Source: Bradyrhizobium sp. BR13661 (lineage in GTDB: Bacteria; Pseudomonadota; Alphaproteobacteria; Rhizobiales; Xanthobacteraceae). From it: a DNA stretch of 64,000 bases. The stretch covers positions 1 through 64,000 of the forward strand of contig NZ_JARXWB010000042.1 in NCBI RefSeq assembly GCF_029892425.1, read 5' to 3'. Of this stretch, positions 52,161 through 60,065 are shown in pieces. The translations under genes were made by a program, and so were the position numbers. How positions within the stretch are numbered: the first letter of the stretch is position 1; each line of letters begins with the position of its first letter. A model generated the notes under the pieces. It saw only the letters and a program-made list of their open reading frames with translations. It made no database searches and was not told the origin of the DNA.

Positions 52161-55100
52161 GTGGCGACAATGCTCACGCAGGCGGGCCCGATGCTAGAAG
52201 CAGAATCCGTCGAGCAATTCGATCTGACGCCGGAACAGCGTGACACTGCGGCGCGACTTGATCGGCTGCTCGGAACCGCGGTTGCGGATCGCTATACAGA
52301 CTTTTGTCGCCTCGCAGCCGGGGCCTGCGAGTTGCGGGTGGCTAGACCCATCGCCGCCCACGCGCTCCGAGAACTTGACTCGCTGCTGCGGCATATTCTC
52401 GAAGTCCCCATGGATGCCCGAGCTGTGGAAGACGAAAAGACTACTGAGCTTATTGAAAAAGCACGGCAGAGTCTGATTGAACACGGCTTCGACGAGCCCG
52501 CAATTCAGCGTGCAGCAAAAGCTCTGAAGCCGCGCTTCAGTCACAAAAACCAAATCCGCGCAATTGTGACGCGTTTAGGCCTCGCGCCGGACGGCGACGT
52601 TGCAAAATGTTGGATTGCACTTTGCGACGGTGCCGGACGAGCCCATGAGCGCTCCTTTCATCATTCGCTAGCGGTCGACGACGAGTTCCGGACAAAATAC
52701 CAGCAGCCTCTCGACACGGTGATTCGTGCCGTCGCTATCGCCCTCGAAGGCCGCTACGTTGCCTTGATGCGTCGCGTGGAAGAGCTGGCTGCTTTACCTA
52801 ATCGCTCTGAAGCGGTCGCGCTCTTTGCCAGCGAAATTCCCGGCACTCTTCCTCTTCAGAAGCATTTTTTTGAGAGACTTCAAACGGGCGATTGGCTGCC
52901 ACATCTTGCCGCAAAGAGGCTCCTTGGCGAGCCGCTTGCGGATTCGACGAACGGCGATGAAATACGCTTTCGCCAATGGCCTGCCGGAAGTTTCCTCCTC
53001 AGGATGGCGGCATCGGACGATGCTGTCACGCGGAAAGGGGTTGCTGACGCCCTAAGGACTGTTGGACCGTCGCTTCACCCAAGCATCCATGAGAATGGGT
53101 TAGAGATTTTAGCTGCTCTCCCAGCGGACGAGTCCGCGCAGCTCATCGATCTGGCGGTCGGTTGGCTGAGCCGCGAGAACAGATCATTCTTTCTTCAGGC
53201 TCCCGAAAAGCTTCTGAAGAAGCTGGCCGAAGCCAAGCAAACGAGCGCCCCACTCACGGTTGCCAGAGCGCTTCTCCAGATTTGGGACCGTAACGGCGAG
53301 ATTGCCAGCCTCTATGGCCACCATATGTATGAACATCATCTACCGTCGATGGTGGTCCCGCTCACTAAGGCCTGCGGCGAAGATGCTGTCCGTCTGTTCA
53401 TCGAACTTCTCCAGCAGGCAATACGCATCACGGATAGAGATACGTGGGGTTATCACTCATCTGAGCCGGTCGCGAGCGACGAGCGAGCCCAGCACGATAT
53501 CTATGATGCGCTCCTGAGCGCCGTGCGCCGTTCGGCCGAAACGCTTGTTGCGGATAATCCCGCCGAGATGCGTGGCACCATTGGCATTCTAACTTCTCAA
53601 GACTCGAAGATGTTTACGCGGATCGCGTTGCATATCCTGGCCCAGAATCCCGCTGCCGCACCGGAATTAGCCAAAGAGTGCTTGCTTGATCAGGAACTGA
53701 TCGAAGCGTCGTGGGCCCAGGACGAGTACGCCTCGCTCGCGCTCGCGTGGTTTCCTTCGCTGGCGGCCGAAGAGCAAAACAGCATATTGGCTGTAGTTGA
53801 CGGTATTCCGAATAAATATCGCGCTGCGTGGAAGGCGAGATTTGAGGAGCACACGAAGGCACCTCCGACCGCCGAGAATGAACGCAGATTCGATGCGTCA
53901 TCGATTCGGGACGCCGTTTGGAAATGGCGCGCCGTTCTGCCGCCTGAGCGGCAAGAAGCCCTGAACAAGATCGTCGCCGAACTCGGAGACCCGGATGCTT
54001 GGAAACACCAGATGTTTCCCGAGGAAGTAAGTCCGTTAACGGGAGCGGACTTCTCATCAAGGCCCATGCCGGACATCGTAGCCTTTCTGAAATCGTGGCG
54101 TCCCGAGACAGGGCCACAGCGGCAAACCGTGACGGCGCTGGCTCAGGAACTCAGGACCGCCGTAGGTAATGATCCCAAGGCATACGCCGCCGGTGCAGAC
54201 CAGTTGATCGGCTTAAAACCGATCTTTATTCGACGAGCGCTGGAAGGTCTCCAGAACGCAGCGAACAATGCGCAAAGTTTTGAGTGGGGCAACCTACTAA
54301 AATTGATTGAACATGTCTTCGCTCAGCTGCATCAAACGATTGATCCAACTACGGTCGTTGATGGCGACGACAAAGATTGGGTTTGGGCTTGCAAGGCAGC
54401 GTGCGAGACGCTGGCAGCGGGATTGCGGCGCGGAGCCGCGGATATCGGATTTGAGCATGCCGACATGGTTCGCCAACTCGTGCTCACGATCACGAAATCG
54501 GCTCCAAAGCAGCCCGAATTTACCGATTTCGAAGAACGCTTCGCAAAAGAGCCGTTCTTTGCGGCTCAAACCACTGTGCGCGGACTTGCCCTCGAACTCT
54601 GTATTTTCCTAATGTTCTGGCTGAGCAAAGACCAATCCAGCGCATTCGGCGTGTTACCGCGGCAGACGTTGGCCAATCTCCCCGAAATTCAAAATATCCT
54701 CGATGCAGAACTGGCCGATAGGTCCCCGAGCGGTCGCATCCCATATGCCATCATGGGGGCGCATCTCCGCTACTTGCTGTACTTCGGCGAAGAGTGGCTT
54801 AGACCGAAGATGAAAGCGCTCTTCCCGGCCGATGATGACGCTTTGCGTCAATCGGCATGGCTCTCGTATCTTGGGTTTGGCCGAGGGCCGCTCAACGACC
54901 TGATTTCCGATCTCCGCGATTGCTATGCGGCGGAAATTGCTCAGTCCGGCACGTCCGACAAACAATCCGACCGAGACTTCCGTCAAGACAGCCTGTGCCA
55001 GCACCTCATTATCCTGCATCTCTGGGGCGGCCTGCCGGACGATCTGCTTGAGCAATTTTGGCGCGATGCGCCAGCGCGCATGAAGCGCTATGCGATGTGG

Positions 55101-55598
55101 TATCTTGGCACTCAGCTCGACCTGCCGAGCACATCGCTGCCGGACGAGATGCGGAGCCGCGGATTCTCATATTGGGAACGACGGCTCTCGGCAGCGATTG
55201 CCGCACCTGATCCTGAGCCATTCCGTTCCGAGCTAGGCGCTATCGGACAATGGTACGTTCGACGTCAGATTGACGATCAATGGCTCTTGGGGCAATTGAC
55301 CACCATGTTGCAGGCCGGGTTCGTTCCGACCGATGTATTCAGCGTCGTCGATCGGCTTCATAAAATGTCGGCAAATCATCCAGATCAAGCCGTTGCCGTG
55401 CTCACGTCGCTCTTAAGGAATCCGCGTGTCGATCGGGCGGCCTACGTTACTCAGCGCGAGTTCATCCGCGGCATCTTGAGCGCTGGTATTAGTAGTGAAA
55501 ATGCGGAAAGCAAATTGCTCGCGGAGGAGCTGATCGGATTTCTCTCGACGATCGGTGAAACGAGTTATATCGACCTCGTTCGGACAGCCGCCGCGTAG
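52161..55598 (+). CDS. Very large protein of unknown function, helical-repeat-like
   Basis: A 1145-residue protein I do not recognise. It is rich in Leu, Ala, Glu and Arg and reads as a long array of amphipathic helices (for example ALMRRVEELAALPNRSEAVALFA and ARALLQIWDRNGEIASLYGHH). No Walker A or B, no signal peptide and no clear membrane span are visible. The C-terminus (GILSAGISSENAESKLLAEELIGFLSTIGETSYIDLVRTA) recalls the ends of large STAND- or SIR2-linked defence proteins with a DUF4020-like tail; this is a weak impression. I chose the GTG at 52161 with gagagaaga ahead; ATG at 52170 is equally possible. It converges with a small protease gene 7 bases away. Confidence 0.8.
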   Translation: MATMLTQAGPMLEAESVEQFDLTPEQRDTAARLDRLLGTAVADRYTDFCRLAAGACELRVARPIAAHALRELDSLLRHILEVPMDARAVEDEKTTELIEKARQSLIEHGFDEPAIQRAAKALKPRFSHKNQIRAIVTRLGLAPDGDVAKCWIALCDGAGRAHERSFHHSLAVDDEFRTKYQQPLDTVIRAVAIALEGRYVALMRRVEELAALPNRSEAVALFASEIPGTLPLQKHFFERLQTGDWLPHLAAKRLLGEPLADSTNGDEIRFRQWPAGSFLLRMAASDDAVTRKGVADALRTVGPSLHPSIHENGLEILAALPADESAQLIDLAVGWLSRENRSFFLQAPEKLLKKLAEAKQTSAPLTVARALLQIWDRNGEIASLYGHHMYEHHLPSMVVPLTKACGEDAVRLFIELLQQAIRITDRDTWGYHSSEPVASDERAQHDIYDALLSAVRRSAETLVADNPAEMRGTIGILTSQDSKMFTRIALHILAQNPAAAPELAKECLLDQELIEASWAQDEYASLALAWFPSLAAEEQNSILAVVDGIPNKYRAAWKARFEEHTKAPPTAENERRFDASSIRDAVWKWRAVLPPERQEALNKIVAELGDPDAWKHQMFPEEVSPLTGADFSSRPMPDIVAFLKSWRPETGPQRQTVTALAQELRTAVGNDPKAYAAGADQLIGLKPIFIRRALEGLQNAANNAQSFEWGNLLKLIEHVFAQLHQTIDPTTVVDGDDKDWVWACKAACETLAAGLRRGAADIGFEHADMVRQLVLTITKSAPKQPEFTDFEERFAKEPFFAAQTTVRGLALELCIFLMFWLSKDQSSAFGVLPRQTLANLPEIQNILDAELADRSPSGRIPYAIMGAHLRYLLYFGEEWLRPKMKALFPADDDALRQSAWLSYLGFGRGPLNDLISDLRDCYAAEIAQSGTSDKQSDRDFRQDSLCQHLIILHLWGGLPDDLLEQFWRDAPARMKRYAMWYLGTQLDLPSTSLPDEMRSRGFSYWERRLSAAIAAPDPEPFRSELGAIGQWYVRRQIDDQWLLGQLTTMLQAGFVPTDVFSVVDRLHKMSANHPDQAVAVLTSLLRNPRVDRAAYVTQREFIRGILSAGISSENAESKLLAEELIGFLSTIGETSYIDLVRTAAA

Positions 55599-55605
55599 TC
55601 CTTGC

Positions 55606-56097
55606 TCACATGGCCAGGAGGCGCAACAATTCGGCGCGGCCGAGTTCGCGGCGTTCTAACAGCGCTGCGGCGACTATTTCCACCAATGGCCAATTCTCCT
55701 TGAGCAAGCCCTCCGCCTCTTGCCTCGCCGACGCCAGATAGGCGTCACGGTCATCTTCGAAGTGCACGCCTTCGGTAACGAGTCGCTTCGCCCAATGATC
55801 GTCGTAGGCATCGCCCTCATCATGGGTGCGCCCTGGAAATTTGATGTCGTGCGCTATGGTTCCGGCAACTTCGATCAGCACGCGCGTCCTGATGTATTTC
55901 TTTTTTGCCTCGGACTGATCGAAATGACGAAAACCGCCTTGAGGCGCATCCTGCTCAAATTCCGTCTTGCCAACCGCGCCTCGGCCGTCCGCGATGATTG
56001 ATACCGAAAGCGGATAGCGTTCGAGCACGCAGCCGATAACCGCATGTCCCGCTTCGTGATAGGCTGTCTCCTCCTTATTTTCTTCGTGACCTGGCAT
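55606..56097 (-). CDS. Stand-alone M41 (FtsH)-like zinc peptidase domain protein
   Basis: A 163-residue protein with HEAGH at residues 14-18 (AYHEAGHAVIGCVL) and a second conserved block AGTIAHDIKFPGRTHDEGDAYDDHWAKRLV, matching the FtsH peptidase segment around its third, acidic zinc ligand. FtsH's membrane helices and AAA+ ATPase are absent, so it is only the protease part and must work alone or with another unfoldase. The gene lies tail to tail with the giant gene (7-base gap). A toxin, or activation by cleavage of a partner, is possible but unproven. Confidence 0.78.
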   Translation of the reverse strand: MPGHEENKEETAYHEAGHAVIGCVLERYPLSVSIIADGRGAVGKTEFEQDAPQGGFRHFDQSEAKKKYIRTRVLIEVAGTIAHDIKFPGRTHDEGDAYDDHWAKRLVTEGVHFEDDRDAYLASARQEAEGLLKENWPLVEIVAAALLERRELGRAELLRLLAM

Positions 56098-56525
56098 GGT
56101 GGCGCTTTTGCTGTCTGGTAGACGAGGTCGAGTTTAGCCCGTCAGCGCCCTTTCGAAAACAACCAATCCGCCAACCAAGGCGTCCTCTCACTGTGCCCGG
56201 TTCTGCCGAGACGCGCGTGCCTGTCAAAGCCGCTCGCTTCCTGCTCTGCGTTGCGTGCAGCTCCGCGCCTCCGGTGTCCTTCGGACAGCTTGTGACAGCC
56301 CCGCTTTTCCGCCTCGGCTTGCGAACGGGCATCGAGGCCGCCGGGCGAACCGGAAATCGGTTGCCGACATTCCGGGCCAGTTGCCGCTGTTCCGAGGCCG
56401 CCACGAAGCCGCGCCTGCCTTAGCAGGCGCGGCTTTTGCTCGACCGGAAAGAAAGTCGCCGAGAGCGTACGTTGTCGCTATTCTAAACAGCGACGATTCA
56501 TCCAAGCGCTGTGTGATCACATCCC
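56098..56525. other. Non-coding gap with a strong rightward terminator
   Basis: 428 bases between the leftward peptidase gene and the rightward trypsin-like gene. I find no convincing protein gene; short frames across it (56255-56635 forward, 56075-56404 reverse) are Arg/Pro-rich shadows. A rightward terminator at 56407-56437 has no rightward gene ahead of it within the gap, which suggests a short non-coding RNA or a decayed gene to its left. Confidence 0.5.
56407..56437 (+). terminator. Rho-independent terminator inside the gap
   Basis: AGCCGCGCCTGC at 56407-56418 pairs perfectly over twelve bases with GCAGGCGCGGCT at 56423-56434 around CTTA, and TTTT follows (56434-56437). The reverse strand has no T tract, so it acts rightward. 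Confidence 0.85.
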
Positions 56526-57584
56526 ATGGCATTTCCGATCGGGCCAGACCCGCGTTCCCAAGAGCCCGAGACCGACTTTCTCATTCAGGACCCCTTCGGT
56601 TTACGGCGGGCCGTCACGCCCGTCTTCGCCTTTGACTTGAACGACGGAATGCTAGTCGACCCAGTCAACGGGCTGTCGATCGGCCTCGGCACATCTTTCT
56701 ATGTAACACCCTTTGGTCATCAGCTTTCAGCGATGCACGTTGTTACAGATTTCTTAAACGAGCTGGGCGTTCCAATCCGGCCAGGACCCGAAAAGAATTT
56801 GATCCAGCCCGAGCGCACATGGATCGGCATCTACCAAGATCCGGGCCTCGTCTTCGGCGCTAGACCGGCAGGAAGCTTGTTACTCGCAACCGACTTTGTT
56901 CTGTTCCCAGTCGATCAATTGCAGCACCCGTTGGCCGTGACATTCACATCCGAACAGCTCAATTACGTGGAACCATCGCTTGATCTTGCGAGCTGGAACA
57001 TCTCCGGCCTTAACGAGCGCAGAACGACATTTCTTCCGATGCGGGTTGGCTGCCGCGCCAGTATCGCCGAGGGAGATCGCGTGCTGGCGGCCGGCTATCC
57101 CGAAATAAAAAGCTGGCGGCGGCCAGGCGCACAGATCGTTTCATTCCAAGAGGAGATGCGAGGCTCAATTGGCCGGGTTACGAAAGTCGATCGCACATGG
57201 GAGCAAGGCCGCAAGGTCTGGCCGACGTTTTCGGTCGATGTTCACTGGAAGCCAGGCATGAGCGGCGGGCCTGTCTTCAACGAAAACGGTGAAGTCGTCG
57301 GGATTGTCAGCCGCGGTGGCGCTCTATCCGATGAAGCGGGTGGATGGGGACACGCCCTATGGCTTGAAGCGCTGCCGTATCGACAAGACATTTATGGCTG
57401 CATTGATCCAATGAATCCGGGATGGATACTGGGCTGGGGCGTTTGCAACAACGCCCATTCGCTGGTCGAACTTTTCCCGACCCGCGAAGGAGCCGAAGCA
57501 TATGCCGGAATCCACGGTCCGGGCTTAAGCGTGCGGTATGTTTCGACGCAGCATCCCGCGCGGCTCGGAAAGTCAGCCGGTTGA
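56526..57584 (+). CDS. Trypsin-like (chymotrypsin-fold) serine protease domain protein
   Basis: A 352-residue protein with the S1-type catalytic triad: His71 in LSAMHVVTDF, Asp153 in EPSLDLASWNI and Ser246 in GMSGGPVFNENGEVVGIVSRGG. The central PMRVGCRASIAEGDRVLAAGYPE segment is typical of the fold. No signal peptide, membrane span or PDZ domain is seen, so it differs from secreted DegP/HtrA proteases and should work in the cytoplasm. Intracellular trypsin-like domains of this kind are found as effectors in some defence systems, which is only suggestive. Its 3' end overlaps the next leftward gene by 12 bases. Confidence 0.8.
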   Translation: MAFPIGPDPRSQEPETDFLIQDPFGLRRAVTPVFAFDLNDGMLVDPVNGLSIGLGTSFYVTPFGHQLSAMHVVTDFLNELGVPIRPGPEKNLIQPERTWIGIYQDPGLVFGARPAGSLLLATDFVLFPVDQLQHPLAVTFTSEQLNYVEPSLDLASWNISGLNERRTTFLPMRVGCRASIAEGDRVLAAGYPEIKSWRRPGAQIVSFQEEMRGSIGRVTKVDRTWEQGRKVWPTFSVDVHWKPGMSGGPVFNENGEVVGIVSRGGALSDEAGGWGHALWLEALPYRQDIYGCIDPMNPGWILGWGVCNNAHSLVELFPTREGAEAYAGIHGPGLSVRYVSTQHPARLGKSAG

Positions 57585-57764
57585 ATGGGGCGACAAGTCA
57601 CGTCGCGCCAGCACGAAGCGAATATTGCGCAAAGTCATGCACGCGGCAGCTCGCTCAGGCGAGCCTTCGGGGTACATCGGCAGCGTCGCGGCGATCCGGG
57701 ATGCCAGGGCGCAAAGCTCCGTACGCGTCAGGCGCATCAGTTCGTTGATTGTCAATGCTTGCAT
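57573..57764 (-). CDS. Small conserved hypothetical protein
   Basis: A 63-residue product, MQALTINELMRLTRTELCALASRIAATLPMYPEGSPERAAACMTLRNIRFVLARR plus a tail. The pattern TxxELMRLTRTELCALxxRI...LPxxPEGSPER..A..tLRNIR is one I remember from small proteins in rhizobial islands and plasmids. I used the ATG at 57764 with AAGGA six bases ahead; a longer frame to 57902 lacks conservation. Function is unknown. Its 3' end overlaps the protease gene's 3' end. Confidence 0.68.
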   Translation of the reverse strand: MQALTINELMRLTRTELCALASRIAATLPMYPEGSPERAAACMTLRNIRFVLARRDLSPHSTG

Positions 57765-58023
57765 CGTTTCCTTCATCGTTTTTCGACCGCGCCAATCACG
57801 GCCTTCTGACGGAAGCCCTGCGACGAAGGAGGCGGCTGCATCGCTTGCGACGGAAACGAAGAGGACGAGCGCTTTAGCGCTTGCCGCCATGAGCCGACGC
57901 ACGGTGCGAAATGGCCTTAAGAAGGATGGGTCTGGTGTGGCCGAGATGGGGAAACGGGTGCTGACAATTCAGCAGGACGCACGCAAGATGGGGCTTTGAG
58001 GGCCGACACGGCTTGATGACGAG

Positions 58024-58551
58024 ATGGCGATGTATCTGAAGGTTCAGAGCGTTGAGGACGTTGATCGCTACATGGATCGATTGCGCGCCTCCGCCCGCCG
58101 TGCGCAGGAGTGGCTTGCAGCTCAGTCCGGTGATCCGCTCGACCTCCTAAGCAAGATCAAGTTCGATACCGTCGGATACCATCCGATCGAGGACCGCTCG
58201 CTCAACTTTATCGAACAGATCAACCAGACCTGGACGTTTGCGGTCGCGCTTGCCGCAGCACGGCAGTTGCTTGTCCTGCACCCGGAGGTTGGCGGCTTTC
58301 GGCTGGCGCCGGGTGCGCATGCGTCTATTCCGCTCGACGTCATGAGCGAGGCCGAGGGAGAAGTTGGAGCCGAGACTTTCGCTGCGGTATCACCGCGCAA
58401 CAACGGCAAGCTCGTGGCGGACCTCGCCAAAATGGCGCAACGGCCCGAGAAACATCGCTATGTCTTTTTCATGTCGCCGCGCCATCTGAAAGCCGAACGC
58501 TTGCCACAGCTCGAACGCGACGGCGTACAGGTGTGGAGCGTGGCAATTTAA
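58024..58551 (+). CDS. Hypothetical protein, possible PD-(D/E)xK nuclease fold
   Basis: A 175-residue protein. Between residues 90 and 150 runs GFRLAPGAHASIPLDVMSEA, then EVGAETFAAVSPRNNGKLVADLAKM and HRYVFFMSP. The Asp105, Glu117 and Lys129 pattern with a following beta-strand is reminiscent of nuclease folds that have DxxxE(T/V)FAAVxPxNNxKL. The N-terminal half is helical (VDRYMDRLRASARRAQEWLAAQ). No family is recognised for certain. Its 3' end overlaps that of the gene at 58469-59041 by 83 bases. Confidence 0.7.
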   Translation: MAMYLKVQSVEDVDRYMDRLRASARRAQEWLAAQSGDPLDLLSKIKFDTVGYHPIEDRSLNFIEQINQTWTFAVALAAARQLLVLHPEVGGFRLAPGAHASIPLDVMSEAEGEVGAETFAAVSPRNNGKLVADLAKMAQRPEKHRYVFFMSPRHLKAERLPQLERDGVQVWSVAI

Positions 58552-59041
58552 CGCCACGCGCCGAATGGGTGTTGGAATCAACGAGGTCGGCGTAAGGACC
58601 AAAGTCGATCGTCCAAACCGAGACGCTTATCAGCTCCTCGTATCTGCGCTGCGAGAGCTTGCTGTGCCTACGGAAATCCTGCGGCTTGCAGCCATTCACC
58701 TTACAGAAGTGACGTTCGATCGCATCGAAGATCGCGGGAGTGAATACGCCCGTACCGACCATGACATTAACAAACCCAGGATGCTCCACGAAATGGCACA
58801 TGCGGCAGATCGTTCGCAGCCCGACCAGGAGGGCGACCCTCGTCTTTATGTTGTAGACCCAGTCTTCGTGCGCGTGCCTTTCAGAGCCGACCGGGCTTGA
58901 TCCGCAATACTGGCAATTTGGCACTTGCTCGAACTGGACTACCCTCAGCTTGTTCCACCGCCCGCGCGTAAGGCGCTTACGAAGATTCGCGCCCCATAGG
59001 AGCGGCGGGACCATTGAAATGCCGACCTTGTAGTTGGCCAT
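58469..59041 (-). CDS. Hypothetical zinc-finger protein, HNH-like
   Basis: A 190-residue protein. Two CxxC knuckles are visible, Cys43-Cys46 (CQYCG) and Cys79-Cys82-His83 (CRMCHF), with His56, His58, Glu59 and Asp60 between them (RHAHEDWVYN). The layout is that of a treble-clef or HNH nuclease, but the central asparagine-histidine pair is not standard. I used the ATG at 59041; an open frame to 59239 would overlap the divergent gene. The long overlap with the gene at 58024-58551 leaves a small chance that the C-terminal end is mis-set. Confidence 0.62.
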   Translation of the reverse strand: MANYKVGISMVPPLLWGANLRKRLTRGRWNKLRVVQFEQVPNCQYCGSSPVGSERHAHEDWVYNIKTRVALLVGLRTICRMCHFVEHPGFVNVMVGTGVFTPAIFDAIERHFCKVNGCKPQDFRRHSKLSQRRYEELISVSVWTIDFGPYADLVDSNTHSARGVKLPRSTPVRRRVRAVASVRLSDGAAT

Positions 59042-59153
59042 GGGTTCTTTCCCTGAATTCTGTGCCGTCGCTCGCCGAATGGCGGGCCACGAATCCATAG
59101 CCAGACCTCGAATCTCGCTTGCGCGGGAGAATGGCGCTTGTAAATCTGGGCGC
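59042..59153. promoter_or_regulatory. Divergent promoter gap of the MerR-like/HEPN operon and the zinc-finger gene
   Basis: 112 bases lie between the two start codons. Both genes must share control from here, which fits a MerR-like protein that represses its own operon. No clear palindrome or -35/-10 pair is evident. Confidence 0.4.
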
Positions 59154-60065
59154 ATGGTCACCCTCGCCAAACTTTGCGCCGAGATGGAGCGCTCGCAGCG
59201 TCTTTTGACGCCGCGCGCCGCCCGTGATTGGTGGACCAAAGGCTTACTGCCACGGCCGCAGCGTCGCGGCCTCGGTCGGCAAAAGGGAACAGAGACCTTT
59301 TGGGTCCAGCCACGCGTTATCGACCAGGCGAAGGCAACTTATGATTTGCTCGCGCGCCACAGTCGAACCTACACGGTGCGCATAGGTCTATGGCTCTTGG
59401 GCTTCCCGGTTGAACTCAAACTTGTTCGTTCTGCATGGGCGGAGCTTATTGAGCGCAACCGCCCCCACCGCGGTTCCTACTCTGGCAAAATGCCGCTTGA
59501 TGATGCCGTAGCTCGGCTTGCTGCCGCAGTAGGGCCGTCGTTGCTTCGGCCTCAGGCTCCCGCCAGTCTCAAGCATAAGGCGACCGAGGTTTGCGTCGAA
59601 TTCCTTTCGGCTTTTTATGGTGTCGACGAGGAACCCGAGACTTTCGGGTTAGCCGCGGATCTGGCCGCAACGATACCCTACTGGTCCAATGGCGCTTCGC
59701 AGCCCTTATCGTTCGACGACGCGCACATCGCGTGGATTGTTGCGCAAACACGTGATTGGCTTTCGTTGCCCGTGCAGCGGCAGATTTTGCGCACCGCGAA
59801 CGACCACGAGTTTTGCCGTGCGCGACGATTCCTCAAAGTCGGGCTCGGAATCTTGGAGCGCACCGCCCGCAAGCTTCCAATCGATCAACGCCAAGCTCTC
59901 CAACAACAGAGCCACATTTTCGTCGTGATCTTCGGTCGGATGCTGCTGTTGCCATTGATCGCTGCTCTGAGAGACCCGTCGTCTTCGACGCATGTCCCTA
60001 TGCTTCTCCGTCTTAGCCGGGGCGCGAAACAGCAATTCCCGCCATTCAGGAGGACCGCAATTTGA
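59154..60065 (+). CDS. MerR-like N-terminal helix-turn-helix protein, first gene of the HEPN operon
   Basis: A 303-residue protein. Its first 60 residues (VTLAKLCAEMERSQRLLTPRAARDWWTKGLLPRPQRRGLGRQKGTETFWVQPRVIDQ) look like a MerR-type winged helix-turn-helix: a recognition helix ending in the wing GLLPxP...GxGR. The remaining 240 residues are helical and unrecognised, with a leucine-rich end. I used the ATG at 59154; the longer frame (59034) overlaps the divergent gene's start. Its TGA overlaps the TTG start of the next gene, so both are one translational unit. It may be an antitoxin-like repressor or a sensor. Confidence 0.72.
   Translation: MVTLAKLCAEMERSQRLLTPRAARDWWTKGLLPRPQRRGLGRQKGTETFWVQPRVIDQAKATYDLLARHSRTYTVRIGLWLLGFPVELKLVRSAWAELIERNRPHRGSYSGKMPLDDAVARLAAAVGPSLLRPQAPASLKHKATEVCVEFLSAFYGVDEEPETFGLAADLAATIPYWSNGASQPLSFDDAHIAWIVAQTRDWLSLPVQRQILRTANDHEFCRARRFLKVGLGILERTARKLPIDQRQALQQQSHIFVVIFGRMLLLPLIAALRDPSSSTHVPMLLRLSRGAKQQFPPFRRTAI

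Noticed and set aside
52161..55598. STAND or SIR2 defence protein assignment of the giant protein
   Set aside because: No Walker A/B, NACHT or SIR2 catalytic motif is visible; only the tail is vaguely alike, so the call stays unknown.
56075..56635. Short frames in the 56098-56525 gap (56075-56404 reverse, 56255-56635 forward)
   Set aside because: Arg/Pro-rich, no ribosome sites, and they run across the strong terminator or into the trypsin-like gene; no family resemblance.
57538..57999. Forward 153-codon frame over the small leftward gene
   Set aside because: Its first part mirrors the conserved leftward small protein. Its last 40 codons (MSRRTVRNGLKKDGSGVAEMGKRV) could be a tiny gene, but no ribosome site or family supports this.
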